Shown: piece by piece, positions 1 through 10,048 of the stretch
Layout: every line of letters starts with the position of its first letter
Position numbering within the stretch: the stretch's first letter is position 1
Assembly (NCBI GenBank): GCA_005877695.1
Contig: VBOA01000007.1
Span: 198,336 to 262,335, forward strand
Source of the DNA: Gammaproteobacteria bacterium
GTDB taxonomy: Bacteria; Pseudomonadota; Gammaproteobacteria; Diplorickettsiales; Diplorickettsiaceae
Direction: 5' to 3'
DNA length: 64,000 bases
Program-made: the position numbers and the translations under genes
The notes under the pieces: generated by a model
The model's input: only the letters and a program-made list of their open reading frames with translations
Told to the model about the DNA's origin: nothing
Database searches by the model: none

Positions 1-1
1 A

Positions 2-673
2 ATTTTTACCCATTACACACTGATAGCTATTGGAATTACGATTGGTTTAAATATTTTAGGCTTAAACTGGGGAAACATCTCCGTTATTTTAGGTCTTTTT
101 TCCTTAGGTGTTGGATTAGGATTGCGAGATTTATTTAATAATTTTTTTACTGGGATTTTTTTATTATTAGAAAGGCCGGTAAAAGTTGGTGATTGGGTTA
201 CTGTCGGAACTTACGATGGCCAGGTATCACATATTGGCGCTCGTTCCATTACCGTAACAACAGATGACCGCCAAGAATTATTAGTCCCAAATGCGGATAT
301 TTTTAGCAAGAATTTTATTAATTGGACACATCGAGATAGTGTGGTACGTGCTTTAGTAACTATTAAAACCAATCGAAAAGATAACCCGCAAAGAATAAAG
401 GATATTATTTTAGAAGTTTTAGCAACAGTCCTTAAAATTTTAACGAATCCAAAACCAGAAGTGTATTTTAAGGAAATTGATAAAATCTTGTTAGAGTTTA
501 AAGTGGAATATTATGTCGATCTCAATCATATTAATTCACGTTCTGGTGTACGTTCGCAATTTTTATTTAATTTATGGGAACGTTTTTCTAGTGAAGGAAT
601 TTTACCGCCGGAAGCGCCACATGATGTACATCTTGAGGGTAAATTAGAAATAAACCCCAATCCATCGGTTTAA
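2..673 (+). CDS. Mechanosensitive ion channel MscS family, 5' truncated by window edge
   Basis: Reading frame stays open upstream of the listed ORF start to the window edge (IFTHYTLIAIGITIGLNILGLNWGNISVILGLFSLGVGLGLRDLFNNFFTGIFLLLERPVKVGDWV); MscS TM3/beta-domain motifs. Confidence 0.9.
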   Translation: MFTHYTLIAIGITIGLNILGLNWGNISVILGLFSLGVGLGLRDLFNNFFTGIFLLLERPVKVGDWVTVGTYDGQVSHIGARSITVTTDDRQELLVPNADIFSKNFINWTHRDSVVRALVTIKTNRKDNPQRIKDIILEVLATVLKILTNPKPEVYFKEIDKILLEFKVEYYVDLNHINSRSGVRSQFLFNLWERFSSEGILPPEAPHDVHLEGKLEINPNPSV

Positions 674-682
674 TTTTTCGTT

Positions 683-1768
683 ATGACAAAAAAAATTAAA
701 GTTATTTTTACCGGAGGTGGCTCATCAGGACACGTTACACCCAGTTTGCCTTTGATATCAGCTTTGCAGAAAAAAGGAATAGATATTTTTTATGTTGGTT
801 CTAAAAAAGGTATAGAACGTTCGATTATCAAACCTTTGAAAATACCTTATTATGCTATCACAGTAGGTAAATTACACCGCTATTGGACTTGGAAAAACCT
901 ATTAACCCCTTTTCAACTATTGGTAGGTATTATACAAAGCTTCTTAATTTGCCGAAAAATTAAGCCTGATATTATTTTTTCTAAAGGCGGATTTGTTGCC
1001 TTACCTGTTGTTATCGCAGCTAAATTAAATGGTATTTCGGTAGTAATACATGAATCTGATTTAACCCCTGGCTTAGCCAATCGACTTTGTTTTCCATTTG
1101 CAAAATTAATTTGTATCACGTTTCCCGATACTCTTAAATATTTTAAAAATAGCTCTAAAGTATTACTGACAGGTATGCCTATTCGAGATGCTTTGCTGCA
1201 AGGGAACTATGAAAGAGGTTTAAAATTTTGCGGCTTTGTTGATAAATTGAAACCGATTTTATTAATTATGGGGGGAGGGCTGGGTTCGAATATAATTAAT
1301 GAATGTATTCGCCGCCTTATAAATCCATTGACAGAAAAATTTCAAGTAATCCATATTTGTGGGAAAAATAAATCCGATCCTGCTTTTGAGGGAATAAAAA
1401 ATTATAAGCAATTCGAGTATTTACAAGATGAGTTGGCTGATGTTTTTGCTATTGCGGATCTAATCATTAGTCGTGCGGGGGCAACGGCTATTTATGAGAT
1501 ATTAGCCTTAAAAAAACCTAATATTTTGTTACCCTTATCTAAAAAAGCTAGTCGAGGAGATCAAATAGATAATGCAAAATATTTTGCCCAGCTAGGTCTA
1601 AGTAAAGTAATTTATTTTGAAGAATTTTCAGATGAGAAATTCCTTAAGACAGTGTCTGAAAGCTACGAAAATTTGGATCATTTAAAAACCCAGTTAAATC
1701 GAGTCAAAAAACCTAATGTAACGCAAATAATTATTGACACACTAGTAAATCTTACATCTAATCGATAG
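683..1768 (+). CDS. murG: UDP-N-acetylglucosamine--N-acetylmuramyl-(pentapeptide) transferase MurG, Firmicutes-like subtype
   Basis: GGGSSGHVTPSLPL, FSKGGFVALPVVIAAK, HESDLTPGLANR, LLPLSKKASRGDQIDNA motifs. Confidence 0.85.
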   Translation: MTKKIKVIFTGGGSSGHVTPSLPLISALQKKGIDIFYVGSKKGIERSIIKPLKIPYYAITVGKLHRYWTWKNLLTPFQLLVGIIQSFLICRKIKPDIIFSKGGFVALPVVIAAKLNGISVVIHESDLTPGLANRLCFPFAKLICITFPDTLKYFKNSSKVLLTGMPIRDALLQGNYERGLKFCGFVDKLKPILLIMGGGLGSNIINECIRRLINPLTEKFQVIHICGKNKSDPAFEGIKNYKQFEYLQDELADVFAIADLIISRAGATAIYEILALKKPNILLPLSKKASRGDQIDNAKYFAQLGLSKVIYFEEFSDEKFLKTVSESYENLDHLKTQLNRVKKPNVTQIIIDTLVNLTSNR

Positions 1769-1803
1769 AAATCTTTTCGAGCATATTATAATTATCAAAT
1801 CAT

Positions 1804-3096
1804 ATGAAAGCATTTTTGTTTTTTTTATGTACCCAGTTATTTTTTTCGCAAATAGTCAAAGTACCAACAATCCCGATAGCCGAGATAAAAGCCTATATTG
1901 GTAAACAGCAGGGGGAGCAACTCTCTTTATTAGAGAAATTAGTCAATATTAATAGTGGTACGGCAAATATAGCTGGAGTTAACCAAATAGGTGAAATTTT
2001 AAAACCTTCTTTCGAGCAACTTGGGTTTAAAACATATTGGGTTGAAGAGCCTAACTATATGAAACGTGCAGGTACGCTAGTTGCCGAACACTCAGGCACA
2101 GACGGGAAAAGAATACTATTAATTGGGCATCTTGATACCGTATTTCCCAAAGCAAGTCCATTTCAAAAATTTATACGTCATGGTGATAGAGTCACTGGAC
2201 CTGGTGTTATTGATGATAAGGGTGGAGATGTAGTAATTCTTTATGCCTTAAAATCACTGCAGCAAGCTAAAGTATTAAATAATATGAATATTACGGTGAT
2301 ATTAACAGGAGATGAAGAAGATTCAGGAAAACCTATTCGGATTTCGAGAAAACCTTTATTTGCAGCGGCCCAGCACAGTGATATTGCTTTAGGTTTTGAA
2401 TGGGCTACACTTCCCAATACCGCAACTATTGCTCGGCGGGGTATTGCACATTGGCAGATAAATAGTCAAGGTAATGACGATCACTCAATGAGAATATTTC
2501 AAAAACCAGCAGGTGATGGTGCTATTTTTGAATTAACTCGTATTCTTGATACGATGCGCAAACAAATGAGCGCAGAAAAAGATCTATCTTTTAATCCAGG
2601 GCTTATATTAGCTGGAACTTTCATTAACTTTAATAAAAATCATTTTGGAGGCGAAGCATATGGAAAAGACAATATTATTGCTAAAAATGCCATAGCGATA
2701 GGAGATTTACGTTTTATTACTCTACAACAGGAGATGAGTGCTAAAGAAACAATCACCAAGATAGTAAAACAACATTTACCAGGGACTACAGCGATTGTGG
2801 AATTTCATGAAGGAATCCCCAGTATGCCCCCCACTGCTAACAATATCAAATTACTCCAAAAATATAGTGAAGTGAGTCGTAGCTTGGGTTATGGTCCAGT
2901 TACGTCCTTAGACCCCGGATTACGAGGCGCGGCTGATATCTCGCATATTGCGGCGATCACACAAGCTAAGTTGGATGGTTTAGGTCCTCTTGGAACGGGC
3001 GCCCATTCAGAAAAAGAAACACTAGATATTAAATCTTTGTCAATCCAAACGCAGAGAGCGGCATTATTAATATATCATTTAGCAAACAATCATTAA
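1804..3096 (+). CDS. M20 family metallopeptidase (carboxypeptidase G2-like), putative signal peptide
   Basis: GHLDTVFP, GPGVIDDKGG, GDEEDSG, GLGPLGTGAHSEKE motifs of M20 peptidases. Confidence 0.85.
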   Translation: MKAFLFFLCTQLFFSQIVKVPTIPIAEIKAYIGKQQGEQLSLLEKLVNINSGTANIAGVNQIGEILKPSFEQLGFKTYWVEEPNYMKRAGTLVAEHSGTDGKRILLIGHLDTVFPKASPFQKFIRHGDRVTGPGVIDDKGGDVVILYALKSLQQAKVLNNMNITVILTGDEEDSGKPIRISRKPLFAAAQHSDIALGFEWATLPNTATIARRGIAHWQINSQGNDDHSMRIFQKPAGDGAIFELTRILDTMRKQMSAEKDLSFNPGLILAGTFINFNKNHFGGEAYGKDNIIAKNAIAIGDLRFITLQQEMSAKETITKIVKQHLPGTTAIVEFHEGIPSMPPTANNIKLLQKYSEVSRSLGYGPVTSLDPGLRGAADISHIAAITQAKLDGLGPLGTGAHSEKETLDIKSLSIQTQRAALLIYHLANNH

Positions 3097-5516
3097 TTTT
3101 TTTCGAGTTTATAGATTAGATCTAAGCCATTAGCAAAATTGCTGGAAGTGGTTTGTAATGAAAAATTTTTATTTAAAAGATAATTTATTTCTAAAATACT
3201 GATCTGGTTTAGCAAACCTAAACTATAAGAAATATTAAGTTTTGGAGAAAGATTTTTTCCAACTATTAACGAAGTATTTTGTTGTAAACTATTGGTAGTT
3301 GGATCAAAGATTGGTTTGGCTCCAACAGTCAGTTGATCTAAACCTAATTTTTGCTGTACTTTGCTAATAAGTTGCCCAATATTATTTTTTTCACTTCCTA
3401 AATTAGAGGCAGCATTTAATAATAACTGCGTACTCGCAGCGCTAAGCTGAGTACTCGCTTGACCGGTGATTAAATAAGAAAGCAAATCTAATTGAGATTT
3501 GATGACATTAGAAGGGCTGGCGAACAAAATGATAGAAGGATCTTCTAGAGTCCCTCGCACTTTTAGACCTATTTCTATCTGAATAGGTATAGATTGAGAA
3601 GAAAGTAGTGAAGATTGAATAAAGTTACTAGAACCAATTTTAGATTTAGTATCAGCTGAGATATTAGGAGTGGAAACGGGCAAAATTAAAACGTTTCGGC
3701 TCGCTATAATGTTTAGTATTGGATCATTGATCGGAGTATTGGCGAAATTTAATGAAGAATTAGGTTGTAATGTTAAACTTTGACCATAATAATTATATTC
3801 ACCTGGGGAAAGTTTTAATACACCTGTTGCTAACACTGGATGATCGAAATCTTGCTTAATAGTTAGTGTGCCTTTTAATTTAGTGTTGAGGCCTTGGTAT
3901 TGCAATCGGATATCGTTGCCTGTTTCTATTTTAATATTATTTTTGAACATCAAAGGTAAATTAATAGATTTTTTCTTGGTTCCTATAAACACCACATCGC
4001 TTGATAGTTCAGCTAAATTATTATTTTTAGGATTAATTTTAATGTTGGCCTTTGGGAATAAAATAGTGCCATCGGTTTGGATCTGTTGCAGGTTAGCTAG
4101 AATTTTTAATTTTGGCGTAGCGATAATTTGATATTCTGGATTATGAATAATAGTTATATTTTTTCCTTGTATGTCAATTAATGTTGATAAATTTTGATTT
4201 AATAGATCAGTTATAGTATGAAATTCTATAAATCCATTTCCAGAGTGAATCTGGCCATTACCTATTAAATTATTTTTATTAGTATGTATTTGGTAATTTA
4301 TATTTTTTAAATTAATACCCAAAGCCGGGATAAATGCACTGGCTTGTCGTAGATTAAGATTTAGATTAAAAATTGGGTTATTAAATGCGCCTTTAATTTT
4401 AATATGAGCGTTAAAAATACCTTTAGGTTTTTTTAAATCTGGAATTAATTGAGTTAAAAAATTTAAATCTTTAAAATTTAAATCAATATTTGCATACAAA
4501 CCTTGTTGTAAACTAGGTATTGAGTGTAGCTGATAGCGAGGTAATAATAAATAAAAGAATAATTGATTTTTATATCCTTGAGATGTTTGCAATGAGGCTT
4601 CTAGTCCATGTTTTGATAAATGACTAGAAATTTTCGTAATAGGAACAATTATAGAGGAAGAGAATGGTTCTAGTTGAGCTAATTTATTTATTTTAAATTC
4701 AGCTAAATTTCCTTCTAAAGAGAATGGTGATAAAGATCCAGATAAATTTAACTGAATTGGTGAAAGTTTAATGGTTTTATTATTGAATTGGTAGGTAGAT
4801 AAATTGAAAAACCATTTTTGATTTTTACTATCTATATTGATTGCAGCTTTAAGCTGTTTGAATTGCCAATTTCTCCATAGTAGATTGGTTTTCTCCGTAG
4901 TTATATCAAATTCAGGATTGGACATTGCTCCTTTTATTTTACCTCGTAAAGCTATTTTTCCTTGAAGCTCTGGGATAAATTTATTAAGGTCCTTAATATC
5001 CATTTCCCAATTAATATTCCATTGCTGATATTTGGAACCTTGTAATAGGAAGCTTATGCCTTCAGATTGAACATTCATTTGATGGATATCAACAGAATTA
5101 AATTTTAAATAACGGAAGATTTTAGGGAGACGATAAGTTTTTTGCTGATAAGCATTCGATTTTTTTTGACTAGTTTTTTGGTTTACAAAAAAAGTGAGCT
5201 TATCAATAAAGATGGGCCCAAAATTTAATTTTCCGTGGAACAAATCCTTCCATTGCCAATCAAACTGAGCTTTAGATATATAGAGATTAATTTTATTATT
5301 TTGATAATATAATTCTTTTAGTTGAATAGGCCCCATTAGCCTCCCCTGAATATTATTTATTTTTAATTGGCCTGGGAGGAATTCTTTTATGAATAATACT
5401 GTGGTTTCTAGTCCTCTTTCCGTGTTTAAAAGTAAATAACCTCCTAATAAAAAAACACCAGGTACTAATCTTTTAAGAAGCCATTTAATCCAAGATAATT
5501 TTTTGTTATTTATCAT
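3093..5516 (-). CDS. tamB: Translocation/assembly module subunit TamB
   Basis: N-terminal TM, long beta-rich AsmA-like body, C-terminal DUF490-type region (LSYLITGQ, VGKNLSPKLNISYSLGLL); directly downstream of tamA. Confidence 0.9.
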   Translation of the reverse strand: MINNKKLSWIKWLLKRLVPGVFLLGGYLLLNTERGLETTVLFIKEFLPGQLKINNIQGRLMGPIQLKELYYQNNKINLYISKAQFDWQWKDLFHGKLNFGPIFIDKLTFFVNQKTSQKKSNAYQQKTYRLPKIFRYLKFNSVDIHQMNVQSEGISFLLQGSKYQQWNINWEMDIKDLNKFIPELQGKIALRGKIKGAMSNPEFDITTEKTNLLWRNWQFKQLKAAINIDSKNQKWFFNLSTYQFNNKTIKLSPIQLNLSGSLSPFSLEGNLAEFKINKLAQLEPFSSSIIVPITKISSHLSKHGLEASLQTSQGYKNQLFFYLLLPRYQLHSIPSLQQGLYANIDLNFKDLNFLTQLIPDLKKPKGIFNAHIKIKGAFNNPIFNLNLNLRQASAFIPALGINLKNINYQIHTNKNNLIGNGQIHSGNGFIEFHTITDLLNQNLSTLIDIQGKNITIIHNPEYQIIATPKLKILANLQQIQTDGTILFPKANIKINPKNNNLAELSSDVVFIGTKKKSINLPLMFKNNIKIETGNDIRLQYQGLNTKLKGTLTIKQDFDHPVLATGVLKLSPGEYNYYGQSLTLQPNSSLNFANTPINDPILNIIASRNVLILPVSTPNISADTKSKIGSSNFIQSSLLSSQSIPIQIEIGLKVRGTLEDPSIILFASPSNVIKSQLDLLSYLITGQASTQLSAASTQLLLNAASNLGSEKNNIGQLISKVQQKLGLDQLTVGAKPIFDPTTNSLQQNTSLIVGKNLSPKLNISYSLGLLNQISILEINYLLNKNFSLQTTSSNFANGLDLIYKLEKN

Positions 5517-7237
5517 AGGAAATCAAACCCCATCGTAAAATCGAATCTTATGGGTTGTCCAGGAAGATTCAAGGCTTTACCTGCTGTAATTTCCATGGGT
5601 CCTAACGGAGATGCCCAAACTAAGCCAAGACCGGACCCTTTTTGCAAATTGATGGGAAAATTATTAACGGCATTCCCAGCGTCAAAGAAAATAGCGCCAT
5701 AAAAATTATTAATAAGCCGATGTTGATATTCAATGCTTCCTGTCATTAAATATCGTCCGGGACCTAAGGATTGAAATGCATAGCCACGTACACTTTGGCT
5801 TCCTCCCGCATAAAATAGTAAAGATGGAGGAAAATTCCCTTGATTAGAGATAAGTGTATAACCGATATCGCCGCGCAAAAGTAATCGACTATTTTCATTC
5901 CAACTTAGGATATATTTTCCTTGTATTTCTGATTGTAAAAAACTGGTATTAGATAATAGATTTTGATCTGCACCTTGTAATTTAAAATTTAATTGATGGC
6001 TATGTAATGCAAAAAGCGGGTTATCAAATTTACTATGAAATAAATTTAAACCTGGAATGAGTATGTGAGAATTAGTCTTAGGTTTATTTAGATAAGTAAA
6101 ACGTTCAGTTTGATAATTTAAAAATAAATTGCGTTTCCAGTCTTTCCATTTACCAACACTTGCTATACCTATTTGTTGAGTGTTAGTTGTTACTTGAGCC
6201 AATTTTTTTCTAACAATAGCAAAATTAATATTATAATTATCTGTAGAAGGATGTTTACCAGGAATGGTATAGGTTGTTTGTAGACTGTTTTGTACTCTGG
6301 ATAATTGACTTAAAATACTTAAACGATGACCTTCTTTGTTAAGATAACGAGATTCCCAGCCTAAAGTTCCACGTACTCCCATATCCGTACCATAACCTAG
6401 CCCCGCTGTATATTGTTGGGAAAGACGTGGTGTCAACATAAAAGTTACAGGCAAATTTTGATTTTGCTTGTTTATGGGTATATCTGGGATCGATACATTT
6501 TGAAAATATCCGCTTTTATTTAAATTATCTTGTAATTTTAAAAGCTGAGTTGAAGAATAAGGATCGCCTGATTTAAATGGAATATAACGTTGTAACAAAC
6601 TATTGTTAAGTATGGACTGCTCGAAAGTTATGGGCCCAAAAAAATAACGTGGGCCGGTATTTAAAATCAGAATAAGTTCAGATGTATAGGTTCTTCGATT
6701 AATCAAAATAGCATGTTTAGAAAAATAGGCCGAAAGATAGCCTTCTGCTACAACTTGAGTGAGTAATTTTTGTTTCGCTTCTTCGTAGCTATCGCTACGA
6801 AAAATATCGCCTCTATGTAAAGGAAAGTCCGCAATTAATTTTGTTATTTTGGAATCAACTGGTTTTAAATTTGCAACTAGAATTTTTAATGATGTAATTC
6901 TTAAAGGAGGACCTACAGAAATTTGAAAATTAGCATTCCAGCGCCCATCAATTTTTTTTAATGAATGCTTAATATTTGGCTTAAAATAGCCATAAGCTTC
7001 TAAGGTCTGCTTGATGTCAGAAATTGAGTGTTGATACCAGAGCTGAACATCTTGAGAAGATGGATGTACTAATGTTTTCAGGCTTCGATCAAGGTTATGC
7101 TGAACAGGGCTTATAAGGTCTTGGTTTAAACCTCGTAGCTGATATGCCACGGGAAGATTTTCTGTAAATCCCAAAGGCGCAAAAATCATATTGAATAGTG
7201 CTAAGCTAGCTAAAGCCAATTTTATTTTTTTTATCAT
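5513..7237 (-). CDS. tamA: Outer-membrane assembly protein TamA (Omp85 family)
   Basis: POTRA domains plus C-terminal GGSQSVRGYAFQSLGP and GSIEYQHRL...GAIFFDAGNAVNNF motifs. Confidence 0.92.
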   Translation of the reverse strand: MIKKIKLALASLALFNMIFAPLGFTENLPVAYQLRGLNQDLISPVQHNLDRSLKTLVHPSSQDVQLWYQHSISDIKQTLEAYGYFKPNIKHSLKKIDGRWNANFQISVGPPLRITSLKILVANLKPVDSKITKLIADFPLHRGDIFRSDSYEEAKQKLLTQVVAEGYLSAYFSKHAILINRRTYTSELILILNTGPRYFFGPITFEQSILNNSLLQRYIPFKSGDPYSSTQLLKLQDNLNKSGYFQNVSIPDIPINKQNQNLPVTFMLTPRLSQQYTAGLGYGTDMGVRGTLGWESRYLNKEGHRLSILSQLSRVQNSLQTTYTIPGKHPSTDNYNINFAIVRKKLAQVTTNTQQIGIASVGKWKDWKRNLFLNYQTERFTYLNKPKTNSHILIPGLNLFHSKFDNPLFALHSHQLNFKLQGADQNLLSNTSFLQSEIQGKYILSWNENSRLLLRGDIGYTLISNQGNFPPSLLFYAGGSQSVRGYAFQSLGPGRYLMTGSIEYQHRLINNFYGAIFFDAGNAVNNFPINLQKGSGLGLVWASPLGPMEITAGKALNLPGQPIRFDFTMGFDFL

Positions 7238-7373
7238 ATTAGGTTTATTAAATACCTAATATGCGCTCATAAGTAAAGTTTATTTGCCTCAAAATGGCCT
7301 TATAAAGTGCTTTTTCCAGCGATTTAATGAGTTAATTTAAATAAAATTATTTGCTGCCAACTCGATAAATTTA

Positions 7374-7409
7374 TATTAGAAAAATTTGTAAGTAAAATAC
7401 TTACAAATT
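7374..7409 (-). terminator. Putative Rho-independent terminator downstream of the 7408-8457 gene
   Basis: Perfect 12-bp inverted repeat AATTTGTAAGTA-AAA-TACTTACAAATT (7383-7409), followed on the minus strand by a T run. Confidence 0.55.
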
Positions 7410-8457
7410 AACTTGAAGAATATAGCTGAAAATAATGTTTTGTAGCTAGATTGATATCTTCACAATCGCCAATATCTCTAAAAAAAGATTGGGATGCATA
7501 TTTTGAAAGGGGCATAGTTAGCGCTTTGTTGTCACTATCCAATGCGCGATTAAGTATTTCTAGATCACCCATTTTAGCCAAGCGTTTACGTTCTTGAGGC
7601 CAAAAATATTCAGATACAGTATTTTTAGAGTTTACAATTTGTTCCTCAAGACTCTGTATTTTATTTTTAATTTCATCAATAAGAAATCTTTTATCTTGGA
7701 CTTGCTTTCCTGTTAATTTTTCAGAACGAAATTCACGATGGTAATAATTCAAGTTTTGGTTTTGTATTTCATTTGAATGAGAAAAAGTTGACGAGGATGA
7801 GTCTTCAAATCTAACTTCGTTTGGAAGATTAACAGTTGGAGATAGAGAAGGATTTTTAAAATTTCTATACATAGCGTAAACAGTCGCTAGCATAAGTAAA
7901 CTTGCAGTTGTTATTCCCGCAATTGCTAAAACTGGAGCAGCCAAAGAGGGAGCAACGATCATTGTTAAAATAATACCGGCAATAACAATTCCACACGCTA
8001 TAGTAGCAATAAGATTATTTAGGATGTGATTTTTATGCAGTGCCCTAGCGGAAGAATTTTTTTTAGATTTAAACCAATGCGATGCATGAAAAATTAATAA
8101 CCCAAGATGGTAAACAACACTGGACCCTACTACAATCAGAAATAATCCTTGTATGTAAATTAAACTAAGTTCAGCAAAAACGGCAGTGAAAACTAAAGTA
8201 GTTTTTATGGGAATGTAAATTAAATCAAAAGTTTTACCTAAATTTTTATTTTTAGTCCCGAAAAAACGATATAAAGCAAACAAGCTAGCTATAGCATCCG
8301 GGACAATAACGAGTGGAAATAAAATTGGGGCAAGGTATTTTTCAAATATTGGCCCTATCTGATAAATGTTAGATTTAAATACAAAAATAGTACTAAGGAT
8401 GACACTTTGGAAAAAAGAATTGACAGATTCTATTATTTTTAGATAGGGCTTACTCAT
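7408..8457 (-). CDS. Hypothetical multi-TM protein with cytosolic coiled-coil C-terminus
   Basis: Long ORF with several hydrophobic segments (e.g. LIATIACGIVIAGIILTMIVAPSLAAPVLAIAGITTASLLMLATVYAM); no recognised family. Confidence 0.7.
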   Translation of the reverse strand: MSKPYLKIIESVNSFFQSVILSTIFVFKSNIYQIGPIFEKYLAPILFPLVIVPDAIASLFALYRFFGTKNKNLGKTFDLIYIPIKTTLVFTAVFAELSLIYIQGLFLIVVGSSVVYHLGLLIFHASHWFKSKKNSSARALHKNHILNNLIATIACGIVIAGIILTMIVAPSLAAPVLAIAGITTASLLMLATVYAMYRNFKNPSLSPTVNLPNEVRFEDSSSSTFSHSNEIQNQNLNYYHREFRSEKLTGKQVQDKRFLIDEIKNKIQSLEEQIVNSKNTVSEYFWPQERKRLAKMGDLEILNRALDSDNKALTMPLSKYASQSFFRDIGDCEDINLATKHYFQLYSSS

Positions 8458-8737
8458 TATCTTGTACTTCCTTTAAAGAATTTAGAATAATTTAAGGTAT
8501 GCTTAAAAAAACACTCTATCCTAAACTATGCTAAAAATAAAGTTTAAGCCAGAAAAATAAATAAGTGGATTTTTTGGTAATAAATGGTATTACTCTGTAA
8601 ATAATCAGATATTTGCAGTATTATTGCTTTACTAAAAGGATTGCTAGGCTCTTTCTTTATCTGGACTTATATTCCAAGCTGATATTAGTATATAACGAAA
8701 CTGTATTACATCTAAACTGTTATAAGGCATTTACACC

Positions 8738-9931
8738 ATGTTTAAGCGATATCCATTCTGTTTTACACTAACGTTTTTGGTATTCGGGTTACTGGGTTCA
8801 GTATGTAAAGCTGACCCCGTGATTCCTATAACAGCTCCTGCTGCGACGCAACCCACATTGACCCCGATTGCTCCAAGTGTTAATGCCAAGGCATACCTAT
8901 TAATGGATGCTTATAGCGGTAAAATTTTAGCAAGTGAAAATATTGATGAGCGCGTAGCACCTGCTAGTTTAACCAAAATGATGACCTCTTATGTTGTGTC
9001 GATGGCTTTACAACAGGGTCAGATACATCCAACTGATTTAGTAACCATTAGTGAAGCAGCCTGGAAAACAGGTGGCTCTAAAATGTTTGTCAAAGTAGGT
9101 GATAAGGTTAGCGTTGAAGATTTAATGCAAGGCATGATAGTTGATTCAGGAAATGATGCTTGTGTGGCCATGGCAGAATATATTGCTGGAAGTCAGGAAT
9201 CTTTTGTTAATTTAATGAATCAACAAGCAGCAAGATTAGGTATGAAAAATACTCATTTTGTCGATGTAGATGGATTACCTGATCCTAATCATTATTCTAC
9301 AGCACGTGATATGGCAATTTTAGCATGCGCGTTAATTCTTGATTTTCCTGAAGATTATAAATGGTATTCACAAAAATGGTTTTCTTACAATGGGATTAAA
9401 CAACCTAACCGAAACCGCTTATTATGGCGCGATCCTGACATAGATGGAATTAAAACTGGACATACTAATGAAGCGGGATATTGCTTAGCTGCTTCAGGGC
9501 AAAAAAATGGTATGCGTTTAATTACAGTAGTGATGGGGGCCTCTTCTGATGAAATGCGAGCACAAGATAGCCAAAAATTACTTACTTATGGGTTTCGTTT
9601 TTTTGAATCACATAAGCTATATAATGCAGGAGAAACCCTGACTACAACGAGGATTTGGTTTGCTCAACGACCACAAATTAAAGTGGGTTTAGCACAAGAT
9701 CTGTATGCAACACTCCCTTTAGGATCAAATAAGAAACCTAAATCGACTATGAATTTCACTTCTAATCTAAAGGCACCCATTAAAAAAGGCGAGGTCATAG
9801 GTCAAATTAATATAATTTTGAATGATAAATCTGTTGCATCAGCACCGCTTATTGCCTTAGAAGATTTATCAAAAGCGGGTATATGGCGTAGTTTAGTCGA
9901 TCGTACCAACTTATTATTTAATAAAATTTAA
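8738..9931 (+). CDS. dacA: D-alanyl-D-alanine carboxypeptidase (PBP5/6 family, S11)
   Basis: SxxK (ASLTKMMT), SGN (DSGNDACVAMAE), KTG (DGIKTGHTNEAGYC) motifs; N-terminal signal peptide. Confidence 0.92.
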   Translation: MFKRYPFCFTLTFLVFGLLGSVCKADPVIPITAPAATQPTLTPIAPSVNAKAYLLMDAYSGKILASENIDERVAPASLTKMMTSYVVSMALQQGQIHPTDLVTISEAAWKTGGSKMFVKVGDKVSVEDLMQGMIVDSGNDACVAMAEYIAGSQESFVNLMNQQAARLGMKNTHFVDVDGLPDPNHYSTARDMAILACALILDFPEDYKWYSQKWFSYNGIKQPNRNRLLWRDPDIDGIKTGHTNEAGYCLAASGQKNGMRLITVVMGASSDEMRAQDSQKLLTYGFRFFESHKLYNAGETLTTTRIWFAQRPQIKVGLAQDLYATLPLGSNKKPKSTMNFTSNLKAPIKKGEVIGQINIILNDKSVASAPLIALEDLSKAGIWRSLVDRTNLLFNKI

Positions 9932-10048
9932 GCTTTTCCTAAGGCTTAATTAATTCAAAAAGGTATTACTTTATGTTGAATAAAGGTATACCTTTTCTTT
10001 ATTTGTGGTTTTCTTCTTTTAACGTACTGATAATCTATCGAATGCGAA

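Noticed and set aside
913-1119. Minus-strand 68-aa ORF inside murG
   Set aside because: Fully antisense to a conserved gene, no motif or start context; typical shadow ORF.
3093-3096. 4-bp overlap of convergent M20 peptidase and tamB
   Set aside because: Ordinary gene packing in compact genomes.
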